A DNA stretch of 10,421 bases from Desulfobacterales bacterium. GTDB lineage: Bacteria > Desulfobacterota > Desulfobacteria > Desulfobacterales > Desulfosalsimonadaceae. The translations under genes were made by a program, and so were the position numbers. Positions 1 through 6,458 of the stretch are shown here, piece after piece (the first letter of the stretch is position 1; each line of letters starts with the position of its first letter). The stretch lies in the NCBI GenBank assembly GCA_018224315.1, contig JAGTVF010000294.1, forward strand, positions 1 through 10,421, read 5' to 3'. The notes below the pieces were generated by a model. The model was given only the letters and a program-made list of their open reading frames with translations. It did no database searches and had not been told where the DNA came from.

Positions 1-761
1 ACGAGTGGCGGATCAGACAGTCTATCTCGCCCAGACATGCCCTGGAGATGACCTTTTTCAAGCTCCTGCAGATCCGGCCGGCCATGTCCATGGACACGCT
101 CATTGAAAAGCTTGACCTGCTCAGACAGGAAATGGGCAAACCGCTTCCGGTCAATGCCGGGCCGGAGACGACATCCAAACCCCGGAATCCGGAAACCGTG
201 GTTTTATCAGAAGGCCGGCATCCCGGACCCGCGCCAGCCCCGGAGCCTGAACCGGAACCGGCACCAGAGCCGGATCCGGGACCTGAGCCAGCACCTGAGC
301 CTGAGCCCGAACCAGAGCCCGAGGGCCAGAAGACAGCATCAACACCCGAAAACCCCGCTGCCGGCTATGAAACCAACGAGGCATTGTGGGCGGCGTTAAA
401 AAACCATATTGCAGCCCAAAAGCCGTCTTTGGCCGCATGCATGGGCGAAAGCGAGCTCCGGGAAATCAACGGCAGCCGTTTGGTCATTGATATCCAGTCA
501 TCTGGCAGCAACACCCAGCTCCTGGAACGGCAGAAAAACATCGCGCACATGGAGCAGCTCTGCAGCGAGTTTCTGGGGAAAAATGTCCGGGTGGATCTCA
601 ATATTTCCAAACAGGCCAATCACTCGGAAAAACGAAAACAGGAAGCCAAAATCCTCAGGGAAGAAGCATTACACCATCCCCTGGTGGATGCGGCGATCAA
701 AACATTTAACGGCAAGATTGTGGATATCAAAATATTGCCCGCAGGAGGAGATACACAATGA
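1..761 (+). CDS. dnaX: DNA polymerase III subunit gamma/tau, C-terminal part (5' end outside window)
   Basis: This is the C-terminal 252 codons of the clamp-loader subunit that bridges polymerase and helicase at the replication fork. The frame is open from base 3 with no upstream stop, so the ATPase domains lie outside the window and the ATG at 48 is internal. The first residues (HALEMTFFKLLQIRP) match the end of the DnaX collar domain, where 'LEMTLLRL'-type motifs are usual. A low-complexity linker follows, with proline at every second residue (228-323). Then comes a compact tail ending in HPLVDAAIKTFNGKIVDIKI, the typical end of tau domain V, which binds the polymerase alpha subunit. The stop overlaps the ybaB start as ATGA, and the dnaX-ybaB-recR order is classic. 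Identity is supported by both ends of the fragment and by context. An A6 run at 398-403 forms a possible slippery site (see findings). Confidence 0.93.
   Translation, partial: EWRIRQSISPRHALEMTFFKLLQIRPAMSMDTLIEKLDLLRQEMGKPLPVNAGPETTSKPRNPETVVLSEGRHPGPAPAPEPEPEPAPEPDPGPEPAPEPEPEPEPEGQKTASTPENPAAGYETNEALWAALKNHIAAQKPSLAACMGESELREINGSRLVIDIQSSGSNTQLLERQKNIAHMEQLCSEFLGKNVRVDLNISKQANHSEKRKQEAKILREEALHHPLVDAAIKTFNGKIVDIKILPAGGDTQ
228..323 (+). repeat. Pro-x dipeptide repeat (PE/PA) in the DnaX linker
   Basis: Sixteen consecutive two-residue units have proline at every first position. The second residue is mostly Glu (10 of 16), otherwise Ala (4), Asp or Gly. The codons vary (ccg, cct, cca, ccc; gag, gaa), so the pattern is kept at protein level rather than as a fresh DNA slippage product. 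Such a segment should be extended and acidic, acting as a stiff tether between the collar and the alpha-binding tail of tau. Confidence 0.9.
743..750 (+). promoter_or_regulatory. Strong Shine-Dalgarno for ybaB, inside dnaX
   Basis: AGGAGGAG lies seven bases before the ybaB ATG at 758, within the last codons of dnaX. With the ATGA overlap it supports translational coupling, with ybaB also initiated independently and efficiently. Confidence 0.85.
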
Positions 762-1069
762 AGAATATGGGAAAACTCATGAAGCAGGCCCAGCAGATGC
801 AGGAGAAAATGACCAAGCTGCAGGAGGAAATGGCCGACAAAACCATCGAAGCCACAGCCGGCGGGGGCATGGTCAAGGCCGTGGCCAACGGCAGACAGCA
901 GGTGGTCTCTATCCAGATTGAAAAGGAAGTGGTGGATCCCGAGGATGTGGAAATGCTCCAGGACCTTGTGCTCGCAGCTGTCAACGACGCCCTTGGCCGC
1001 GCCCAGGAAATGGTTTCCGAAGAAATGAACAAGCTCACCGGCGGCATGAATCTTCCGGGCATGATGTAA
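758..1069 (+). CDS. ybaB: YbaB/EbfC family nucleoid-associated protein
   Basis: This 103-residue protein has the size of the YbaB/EbfC family, dimeric 'tweezer' DNA-binding proteins that affect nucleoid structure and expression. The start is Met/Lys/Gln rich (MGKLMKQAQQMQEKM). A helical segment follows, then the family's glycine-rich turn (AGGGMVKAVANG) leading into a beta strand with VSIQIEKEVVDPEDVEML, and a C-terminal helix with LVLAAVNDALGRAQEM. The tail is rich in Met and Gly (GGMNLPGMM), as is common. It sits between dnaX and recR, the standard position in many bacteria, and probably takes part in replication-linked recombination or nucleoid upkeep. The exact role of the family remains unsettled. 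Confidence 0.96.
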   Translation: MKNMGKLMKQAQQMQEKMTKLQEEMADKTIEATAGGGMVKAVANGRQQVVSIQIEKEVVDPEDVEMLQDLVLAAVNDALGRAQEMVSEEMNKLTGGMNLPGMM

Positions 1070-1095
1070 GGCGTGAAAAAGGACAGCCCGTTTTC

Positions 1096-1695
1096 ATGAA
1101 ACACTATCCAGAAGCCATGTACCGGCTTATCCGGCAGTTCTGCAAACTGCCAGGAATCGGGCAGAAATCCGCTGAGCGCTTTGCCATGTACCTGCTGAGC
1201 GCACCGGATACTGAACTCGCAGCCCTTTCCAAAAGCATCGGGGAGCTGAAAAAACAGGTCACGGTCTGCAAGACCTGTTTCTGCTTAAGCGATCAGGAAA
1301 CCTGCGCCATCTGCCGGGATCCGGGCCGGGACAGCGGACTTGTCTGCGTTGTGGAAAGCCCGGCAGACATGGCGGCCATTGAAAAATCCGGCGCATTTAG
1401 CGGGGTCTACCATGTGCTCCAGGGCCTGATTTCGCCCATGGATGGCATCGGCCCGGAAGAAATCCGCATCCGGGAACTTGTTGCCCGGGTTCGTGCAGGA
1501 ACGGTCAAGGAAGTGGTGATTGCCACCAGTACCAGCGTGGAGGGCGAGGCCACGGCCGACTATATAGACAAGGCCTTAAAATCCTTTAAGATCAACGTCA
1601 CCCGAATTGCTTCCGGAGTTCCCATGGGCGGGGAGCTCAAGTATATCGACCAGGTGACCCTGAAAAAAGCCATGGAGGCCCGGCGTGCGGTCTGA
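1096..1695 (+). CDS. recR: Recombination mediator protein RecR
   Basis: This 199-residue protein has the normal length of RecR, which works with RecO (and RecF) to load RecA on SSB-coated gaps. In order, it shows an N-terminal helix-hairpin-helix (LPGIGQKSAERFAMYLL, residues 18-34), a four-cysteine zinc finger (C58, C61, C70, C73), a Toprim domain from about residue 81 (VCVVESPADMAAIE; later STSVEGEATADYI), and the conserved Walker-B-like C-terminal part with ASGVPMGGELKYIDQVTL. The ATG at 1096 follows ybaB by 26 bases, with a weak AAGGA about 13 bases upstream. The end overlaps the next gene. Nothing is missing or unusual. Confidence 0.97.
   Translation: MKHYPEAMYRLIRQFCKLPGIGQKSAERFAMYLLSAPDTELAALSKSIGELKKQVTVCKTCFCLSDQETCAICRDPGRDSGLVCVVESPADMAAIEKSGAFSGVYHVLQGLISPMDGIGPEEIRIRELVARVRAGTVKEVVIATSTSVEGEATADYIDKALKSFKINVTRIASGVPMGGELKYIDQVTLKKAMEARRAV
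1674..1678 (+). promoter_or_regulatory. Shine-Dalgarno that selects the GTG start at 1685
   Basis: GGAGG inside the end of recR lies six bases before the GTG at 1685. No ATG start exists in that frame before the first metal-site cysteine, so this site supports the GTG start and the 11-base overlap with recR. Confidence 0.75.
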
Positions 1696-2137
1696 TGGCA
1701 CCCCGGAAGATCTGTTTGAATGCCAGCAGTGCGGCCAGTGCTGCCATGGTTACGGGGGCACCTATATCACCCGGGCCGACATTGAAAATATCGCCGCATA
1801 CCTGGGCATTTCAGAAGATGAGCTGCTTTTGCGCCACTGCACACCGTCTGCCGGCGGCCACGTGCTGGCCCAGAAAGACGACGGCTTCTGCGTGTTCTGG
1901 GACCAGCTCTGCACCATCCACCCGGTCAAACCCCGCATGTGCCGGGCCTGGCCGTTTATTGAAAACCTGTTGAAAAACCCGGAAAGCTGGAATGTGATGG
2001 CCGAAGCCTGCCCGGGCATGCGCACGGGATTTGACAAAAACGACATTCTGCGCTGCGTGCGCGAAAAACTCGACGAACTCAACGCCATGCGCAGGCGGCA
2101 ATCCAGGTCTTCGGCTGACGGGGAAAAAGGCTCATGA
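1685..2137 (+). CDS. YkgJ family cysteine cluster protein (putative Zn/Fe-chelating domain)
   Basis: This 150-residue cysteine-rich protein belongs to the YkgJ/CxxCxxCC family (formerly UPF0153), predicted to bind zinc or an iron centre through conserved cysteines. Visible ligands are C13, C16, C19 and C20 in the motif CQQCGQCC, then C69, C76, H79 and C86 in CTIHPVKPRMCRAWPF, and C109. The HPxKPxxCRxWPF stretch is the family signature. Between them is a small helical segment (ADIENIAAYLGISEDEL) typical of these proteins. The tail (from about residue 135) is basic and polar, without structure I recognise. It starts at a GTG inside recR and ends in an ATGA overlap with murI, so it is almost certainly translated with both. 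The biochemical function of the family is not established. A redox, metal or protein-maturation role is a guess. Confidence 0.88.
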   Translation: MRSDGTPEDLFECQQCGQCCHGYGGTYITRADIENIAAYLGISEDELLLRHCTPSAGGHVLAQKDDGFCVFWDQLCTIHPVKPRMCRAWPFIENLLKNPESWNVMAEACPGMRTGFDKNDILRCVREKLDELNAMRRRQSRSSADGEKGS

Positions 2138-2925
2138 TCGGCATATTTGACTCCGGCATCGGCGGGCTCACCGTGGTCCGGGCGGTCATGGACGCCCTTC
2201 CCGACCATGACATTGTTTATTTCGGGGATACGGCCCGGACTCCGTACGGCAACAAAAGCGGCCGCACAGTGGTGGAATATTCCATCCAGAACACCGAATT
2301 TCTGATTGAAAAAGGGGCCAAAATCATTGTCATGGCCTGCAACACCGCCTCCAGCGTGGCCACAAAAACCCTTCAGGACCGATTTGACCTGCCCATTTAT
2401 GAAGTCATCAGTCCGGCCGTGGACCTGGCCCTGGAACAGACGCGCAAACATATCATCGGTGTGATCGGCACCCGGGCCACCATTGAAAGCGGCATTTACG
2501 AGGAAAAAATCCGGCAGCGCAGTGCTGAAGCAAAAGTGCACTCCGCAGCCTGCCCCCTGCTGGTGCCCCTGGTGGAGGAAGGCTGGACAGACAAGCCGGA
2601 AACCCGCATGATTGTCAAAAAATACGTTCACCCCTTAAAGGTAAGACAGATTGACACCCTGATTCTCGGCTGCACCCATTATCCGGTCATCAAGCCGATC
2701 ATCGCCCATAAAATCGGCAAAAGGGTGCGTATCATCGACTCCTCTGTGGCCCTGGCCGGGCAGATCCGGCAGTTTTTAGCAGACAACCCGGAAACAGACG
2801 CCGGGCTGGGCAAAAACGGCACAACCCGTTTTTACGTGTCTGATATCACCCGCCAGTTTCAAAAAACCGCAAAAAACGTGATCCGTCGCCCAATTGAATT
2901 AAACCGGGTGGATCTTGCGCTTTGA
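2134..2925 (+). CDS. murI: Glutamate racemase
   Basis: This cytoplasmic enzyme interconverts L- and D-glutamate without a cofactor, supplying D-Glu for peptidoglycan. The 263-residue length is normal. The N-terminus IGIFDSGIGGLTV carries the catalytic-site Asp (D6) and Ser. YFGDTARTPYG is the substrate-binding loop. The two catalytic cysteines are C69 in MACNTAS and C180 in LGCTHYP, the latter followed by the conserved His. The two alpha/beta halves of the fold are therefore complete. The start ATG overlaps the stop of the Cys-rich gene (ATGA), making it the last gene of the dnaX-ybaB-recR operon. It is convergent with the UspA-like gene, with only 20 bases between the two stop codons and no clear terminator. 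Confidence 0.97.
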   Translation: MIGIFDSGIGGLTVVRAVMDALPDHDIVYFGDTARTPYGNKSGRTVVEYSIQNTEFLIEKGAKIIVMACNTASSVATKTLQDRFDLPIYEVISPAVDLALEQTRKHIIGVIGTRATIESGIYEEKIRQRSAEAKVHSAACPLLVPLVEEGWTDKPETRMIVKKYVHPLKVRQIDTLILGCTHYPVIKPIIAHKIGKRVRIIDSSVALAGQIRQFLADNPETDAGLGKNGTTRFYVSDITRQFQKTAKNVIRRPIELNRVDLAL

Positions 2926-2945
2926 TTTTCACCTGAATTGAGGCT

Positions 2946-3776
2946 TCAGAGAACAGCCCGGTAATTGGGGCCCACGATGAGCATGCTGTTGGGCGCAACC
3001 GTCTGCACGACTTCCATGGTAGAGCCGAAAAGCAGTTCCTTGATCAGCCCGTGGCCATAGGCGCCCAGAACCAGCAGGGCATCGTGGGGGATTTCATACA
3101 GGTTTTCCTCAAAGGGCCGGTTTTCCAAAATTCGCCATGTGCGCACGTGGTTATCAAAATCGTCCTTTAGTCCGGCCTCCTGGAGAATGTTTTCGTAATC
3201 CGGCCGGGAACGGCTTTCCGGATGAGAAAACACGTCCAGGGGCATCCCCGAACGGCGACTGAGGCGGATGCCCAGACGAAGGGCCTTGACCGCGTTGGAA
3301 GAGCCCCCAAACAGCACGGCAATACTTGTCCATGGCTTGAACACCGCACTGGGAATCAGCACGGGAAACCGGGCGGACTTGACAATGCGCCGCACCCGGG
3401 GGCCGATATATCCCAGGCCGATTTTCGAGGACAAATCCGAGATGCTTCTGGGACAGCACATGAAATCAAAATCCACGGGAAGATCCGGCAGGGTGGAGGC
3501 GGTAAAATGTTTGGGGGTAAAAAACCTGACCCCCGGCAGGCCCATGCCCTGCACGATCTCGGCGGCATGCGCTTTTGCGCTGTCCGGGGCCTTTAAATAG
3601 GAGGCATCCAGATCCACCTGAACCACGTCGTTTTCAAAATACATCAAAAACTTGACATAATCGGGAATGTAGATCAGCGGCAGGATTTCCAGCTGTTTGC
3701 AAAAATAAGCCGATTGCAGCAGCATTTCCCTGCCCAGGGGGGTATTTCGGAAAATGTGGAGCATCTGCATTTCCAT
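2946..3776 (-). CDS. Universal stress protein (UspA-like), tandem-domain form
   Basis: This 276-residue soluble protein is about twice the length of a single Usp domain. The C-terminal half (about 148-276) is a good Usp domain. It has an N-terminal strand SIAVLFGGSSNAVKALRLGIRLS and ends with the ATP-binding signature G-2x-G-9x-G-S at G238/G241/G251/S252 (GAYGHG...FGST), then NSMLIVG. The N-terminal half (1-147) follows the same plan (FDFMCCPR, then FPVLIPS) but lacks the glycine motif, so only one nucleotide site is predicted. Usp proteins bind ATP or act as stress and energy sensors. The specific partner here is unknown. The start has AAGGAG seven bases upstream (3784-3789). It follows the CLC gene by 63 bases on the same strand and is probably co-transcribed with it, suggesting a role in sensing or modulating that transporter. 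Confidence 0.85.
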   Translation of the reverse strand: MEMQMLHIFRNTPLGREMLLQSAYFCKQLEILPLIYIPDYVKFLMYFENDVVQVDLDASYLKAPDSAKAHAAEIVQGMGLPGVRFFTPKHFTASTLPDLPVDFDFMCCPRSISDLSSKIGLGYIGPRVRRIVKSARFPVLIPSAVFKPWTSIAVLFGGSSNAVKALRLGIRLSRRSGMPLDVFSHPESRSRPDYENILQEAGLKDDFDNHVRTWRILENRPFEENLYEIPHDALLVLGAYGHGLIKELLFGSTMEVVQTVAPNSMLIVGPNYRAVL

Positions 3777-3839
3777 GGCGCATCTCCTTGTTATTGCGGC
3801 CCTCTCTCAGCCGGAGGCAAACCGGCCTGGCCCCAAGGG

Positions 3840-5573
3840 TCAGTGAAGGGTCTGGACCATTAATTCATTTCTGTACTTGTCCAGCAGAGTGGCCTTTGAA
3901 ATCATGCCCATAAACCGGTCAGTCGATACCACCGGCATGCTGAACAATCCCTTTGCATCCATTTTATCAAGCACCCCTGATAGCTCGTCGTGAATATCGA
4001 CGGTTTCCACATCAGCTTCCATGATCTGCTCCAGAAAAACCGTTTCATACAGCAGCGGATCAAACAGATACGGCCGGATATCGTCAAGATGGATCATGCC
4101 TTCAAACTTCCCGGTTTCCGGGTCCACCACCGGAAAATAATTTCTGTGGGACTGCTGGATCACCCGGATAAACTCGCCAAGCCGCATACTGCGGGGAACT
4201 GTCTTGCAGTCGGTTTCCACAAGCTCGGCAATGCTTAAATCCGCCAGGACCTTGGCATCGGTTCTGGGCCGCAGGTATTGCCCCTTTTCCACCAGATCCC
4301 GGAAATAAAAAGATGCCGGCTCCCAGGCATGGCAGATGGTTGTGGACAGGGCTGAGACCAGAATCAGCGGCAGAATGGTCTCATATCCGCCGGTGATCTC
4401 AACAATCAGAAAAATGCCGGTCAGGGGCGCCTGCAGAATCCCGCTGACCAGGCCGGCCATTCCCAGCAGCGCAAAACATCCCTCGTTGACCAAAGACAGC
4501 CCCGGCCAGAGCATTTCCAGCAACCGGTGATACATAAGCCCGGAAAAACTACCGATGACAAGACACGGGGCAAATATGCCCCCGGATCCGCCCCAGCCCA
4601 GGGTAAAAGCCGTGGCCGCGATCTTGGCGGCCACCAGCAAGAGCACCAGGCCCAGGCCCGGAGTAAAAGAGCCCTCCACCATCTGCCGGATGGAATGATA
4701 CCCCTCGCCGAGCACTTCCGGCAGCATCAGCCCGATTGCGCCCACCACGCATCCGCCCAAAAAAGCCCGCACCCAGAAAGGCAGGGGAAATTTTGCCGAA
4801 ACATGATGGGATTCCCGCAAAGCCCGGGTCAGGGCAATGGAGACAAGGGCCGTGACAACAGCCAGACCGATGGCGGCCAGCGTTGCCGTAATCCCCACGT
4901 CAAAGCGAAGGTGGGTAAATGCGATCTGATTTCCCTGAAGCAGCCGGCTGACCTGGGCGCCGGCCACGGAAGCCACGGCAATGGGGACAATATTGCGGGC
5001 GGACCACTCGCCCACGATAATCTCAATGGTAAACACCAGCCCGGCGATGGGGGCGTTGAAAATGGCCGCCAGCGCCCCCGCAGAACCGCACCCGACAAGG
5101 GCGATGCGCTGGCGCTCGTTTAGAGAAAAAAACTGGGCAACATTGGAGCCGATGGATGCCCCGCTCATGACCACGGGCGCTTCCGGGCCGGCCGAGCCGC
5201 CGCTGCCGATGGTCAGGCACGAGGAAATCAGCCGGGAAAAAGCCGAACGCAGCCGCATCAGACCGCCGTGGCGCGATACACTGTAGACCACCTCGGGCAC
5301 GCCGTGGCCGGCGCCTTCCCGGACCACCTTTTCAAGAAACAGCGAGGACAGCATCGCCCCGATGCCCGGCAGCACAAACAGCCACCAGTGGGCGCGCAGA
5401 CCGGACAAAGCCCCGGCCATGAAATGAAGTCCCGTATTCAGCGCCACTGCTGCCAGACCGCTGCATACGCCCACCAGGGCGCCGATGGCGATCAACAGCA
5501 GACGGTCGTCCATGCGGAACCACACCCACCTGGAAGGCGTCCGCCAGATTTTTGATCCTGAAAACAAAGCCAA
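3840..5573 (-). CDS. CLC family anion channel/transporter with C-terminal CBS pair
   Basis: This integral membrane protein moves chloride or a similar anion (577 residues from the most upstream start). The CLC core spans about residues 22-430. It includes a GHGVP motif (89-93, where GSGIP is classical), GSGGSAGPEAP with the gating glutamate E131, IFNAPIAGLVFTIE (171-184), and GGIFAP (331-336), which supplies filter backbone. Two CBS domains follow (about 440-502 and 513-572), with MPVV and PVVDPETG strands, probably binding adenine nucleotides. At the position of the inner proton glutamate of E. coli ClC (E203) there is Ile185, so the canonical proton path may differ. The TTG start at 5573 has no evident SD, and an in-frame stop lies two codons upstream. 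The ATG at 5513 (557 residues) is a fair alternative. It lies 44 bases after the HTH-EIIA gene and before the Usp gene. Confidence 0.93.
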   Translation of the reverse strand: MALFSGSKIWRTPSRWVWFRMDDRLLLIAIGALVGVCSGLAAVALNTGLHFMAGALSGLRAHWWLFVLPGIGAMLSSLFLEKVVREGAGHGVPEVVYSVSRHGGLMRLRSAFSRLISSCLTIGSGGSAGPEAPVVMSGASIGSNVAQFFSLNERQRIALVGCGSAGALAAIFNAPIAGLVFTIEIIVGEWSARNIVPIAVASVAGAQVSRLLQGNQIAFTHLRFDVGITATLAAIGLAVVTALVSIALTRALRESHHVSAKFPLPFWVRAFLGGCVVGAIGLMLPEVLGEGYHSIRQMVEGSFTPGLGLVLLLVAAKIAATAFTLGWGGSGGIFAPCLVIGSFSGLMYHRLLEMLWPGLSLVNEGCFALLGMAGLVSGILQAPLTGIFLIVEITGGYETILPLILVSALSTTICHAWEPASFYFRDLVEKGQYLRPRTDAKVLADLSIAELVETDCKTVPRSMRLGEFIRVIQQSHRNYFPVVDPETGKFEGMIHLDDIRPYLFDPLLYETVFLEQIMEADVETVDIHDELSGVLDKMDAKGLFSMPVVSTDRFMGMISKATLLDKYRNELMVQTLH

Positions 5574-5617
5574 TGTTTATTGCCGGTATTTCAGTGATGT
5601 CGAAAACAACGGCACTG

Positions 5618-6304
5618 TTATTGGCCGTTGTCCAATTGCTGATCAAATTCTGCCATTTTGTTTTTAAGGGTTTCCGGCTCCGGCTTTTGGTCAAGAAGTG
5701 CCAAAAACGAAGCATCCCTGAGGCAAAATGACAGCCTGGACAGCAGGTGCAGATGCTGCCGGGCCGTGGTGGCCACCAGTACAAAAAGCACATGCACCGG
5801 CTTTTTGTCCACAGCCTTGAAATCAACCGGCTTTTCCAGAAAACAGGCCGCCATCTGGTCGGCAATCCCGCTGCTGTTAAGGGGGGTGCGGGGGTGGGGT
5901 ACGGCAACACCGTTGCCGATGCCCGTGGACATCATCTGCTCTCTTGCCACCAGGCTGTCATAAAGCACCTGCCGGGCAGAGCCGGACCCGACTTGCTGCA
6001 TGGCCGATACCGCCGAATCAATGATCTGTTCCACGGTATCACCGGCAATGTCATAATAGATCCCCCCCCGGTCAATGGCCTCTGAAAGGGTTTCCATCTT
6101 CGGATCCGGTTTTTCCTCCTGTTTTTCCCCTGGAAAACAAAACGACAGATTGTGGGTCCGGGCCCATTTTTTCAGCGCGGTGTCGGAAAAAACACAGGTG
6201 TCCCCGACTTTTTTCACCGGGATGCGTCCCTGGCGGATCCACCGTTCAATGGTGGTCACCGGCATTTGCAAACACCGCGCAAACTCGTTTAACTTCAGCT
6301 CCAT
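5618..6304 (-). CDS. HTH DNA-binding domain fused to PTS EIIA (type 2/Ntr-like) domain
   Basis: This 228-residue fusion protein combines two domains. Residues 1-50 form an excisionase/MerR-like winged helix: LKLNEFARCLQMPVTTIERW, then IRQGRIPVKKVGDTCVFS and LKKWA, as in helix-turn-helix 17 proteins. From about residue 70 to the end is a PTS EIIA domain of the fructose/PtsN class. The phospho-accepting His is H137 in IGNGVAVPHPRTP, and a second His lies in the QHLHLLSRL segment (H184/H186). PtsN-type proteins regulate rather than transport. Here phosphorylation from an EI/HPr system could control DNA or partner binding (inference). No EI, HPr or sugar permease is in the window. I chose the ATG at 6304 because AAGGA lies 10 bases upstream and the HTH begins at once. 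The ATG at 6328 (eight residues longer) lacks an SD. It probably leads an operon with the CLC and Usp genes. Confidence 0.85.
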   Translation of the reverse strand: MELKLNEFARCLQMPVTTIERWIRQGRIPVKKVGDTCVFSDTALKKWARTHNLSFCFPGEKQEEKPDPKMETLSEAIDRGGIYYDIAGDTVEQIIDSAVSAMQQVGSGSARQVLYDSLVAREQMMSTGIGNGVAVPHPRTPLNSSGIADQMAACFLEKPVDFKAVDKKPVHVLFVLVATTARQHLHLLSRLSFCLRDASFLALLDQKPEPETLKNKMAEFDQQLDNGQ

Positions 6305-6314
6305 TGCAAAATGG

Positions 6315-6319
6315 TCCTT
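6315..6319 (-). promoter_or_regulatory. Shine-Dalgarno favouring the 6304 start of the HTH-EIIA gene
   Basis: On the minus strand AAGGA lies 10 bases before the ATG at 6304. It sits inside the eight extra codons that would be read from the ATG at 6328, which has only GGTGA directly abutting it. The spacing is slightly long, so the choice is likely but not certain. Confidence 0.5.
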
Positions 6320-6399
6320 TTTATCCATTCACCGGCGGAATATCAGCCCCGAAAGTCAAACCGGATGACGGACCATCACGGCCCAAACCCGCCCGCCTG

Positions 6400-6411
6400 A
6401 ATTTGCAAATT
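6400..6411. promoter_or_regulatory. Perfect 12-bp palindrome, candidate operator of the HTH-EIIA gene
   Basis: AATTTGCAAATT reads identically on both strands. It overlaps the edge of a -10-like TATAAA (minus strand, 6411-6416) about 95 bases upstream of the HTH-EIIA start. A dimeric repressor bound here would block initiation. Autoregulation by the HTH domain is an inference. No good -35 box is visible at 16-18 bases, so an activator-dependent promoter is possible. Confidence 0.45.
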
Positions 6412-6425
6412 TTATAAAGTACAAC

Positions 6426-6449
6426 AAAAAACCTTTTATTTCAAGGATT
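6426..6449 (-). terminator. Weak terminator-like hairpin after the HD-domain gene
   Basis: Reading the minus strand just past the stop at 6459, CCTT and AAGG can pair (4 bp, 7-base loop, extendable by two A-T pairs across one mismatch). Six T residues follow directly. The stem is short and AT-rich, so termination would be inefficient at best. The position, between the HD gene and the next minus-strand gene, is right. Confidence 0.3.
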
Positions 6450-6458
6450 TCATTCGTG

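Noticed and set aside
151..438. Open frames in both strands over the dnaX Pro-rich segment
   Set aside because: They result from the repetitive GC-rich codons of the Pro-Glu tract. No start signals are present.
1762..2631. A 289-codon open frame on the - strand
   Set aside because: It is antisense to the Cys-rich gene and murI. The GC-rich third positions of those genes keep this frame open by chance.
2926..2950. Possible terminator between murI and the Usp gene
   Set aside because: CTGAA and TTCAG can form a 5-bp stem, but no T-run follows on either strand.
3777..3839. Hairpin GCCGG/CCGGC (3810-3826) between the CLC and Usp genes
   Set aside because: A 5-bp GC stem without a T-run. It could be an mRNA processing or stability element, but nothing supports termination or regulation.
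4527..5123. A 198-codon open frame on the + strand
   Set aside because: It is opposite the CLC membrane core. Its product is hydrophilic, Gly/His/Gln rich and unrecognisable, typical of a complement frame.
6329..6458. Searched for a small RNA or small ORF between the HTH-EIIA and HD genes
   Set aside because: Apart from the palindrome, -10-like box and weak terminator, I see no ORF with an SD and no conserved RNA motif.
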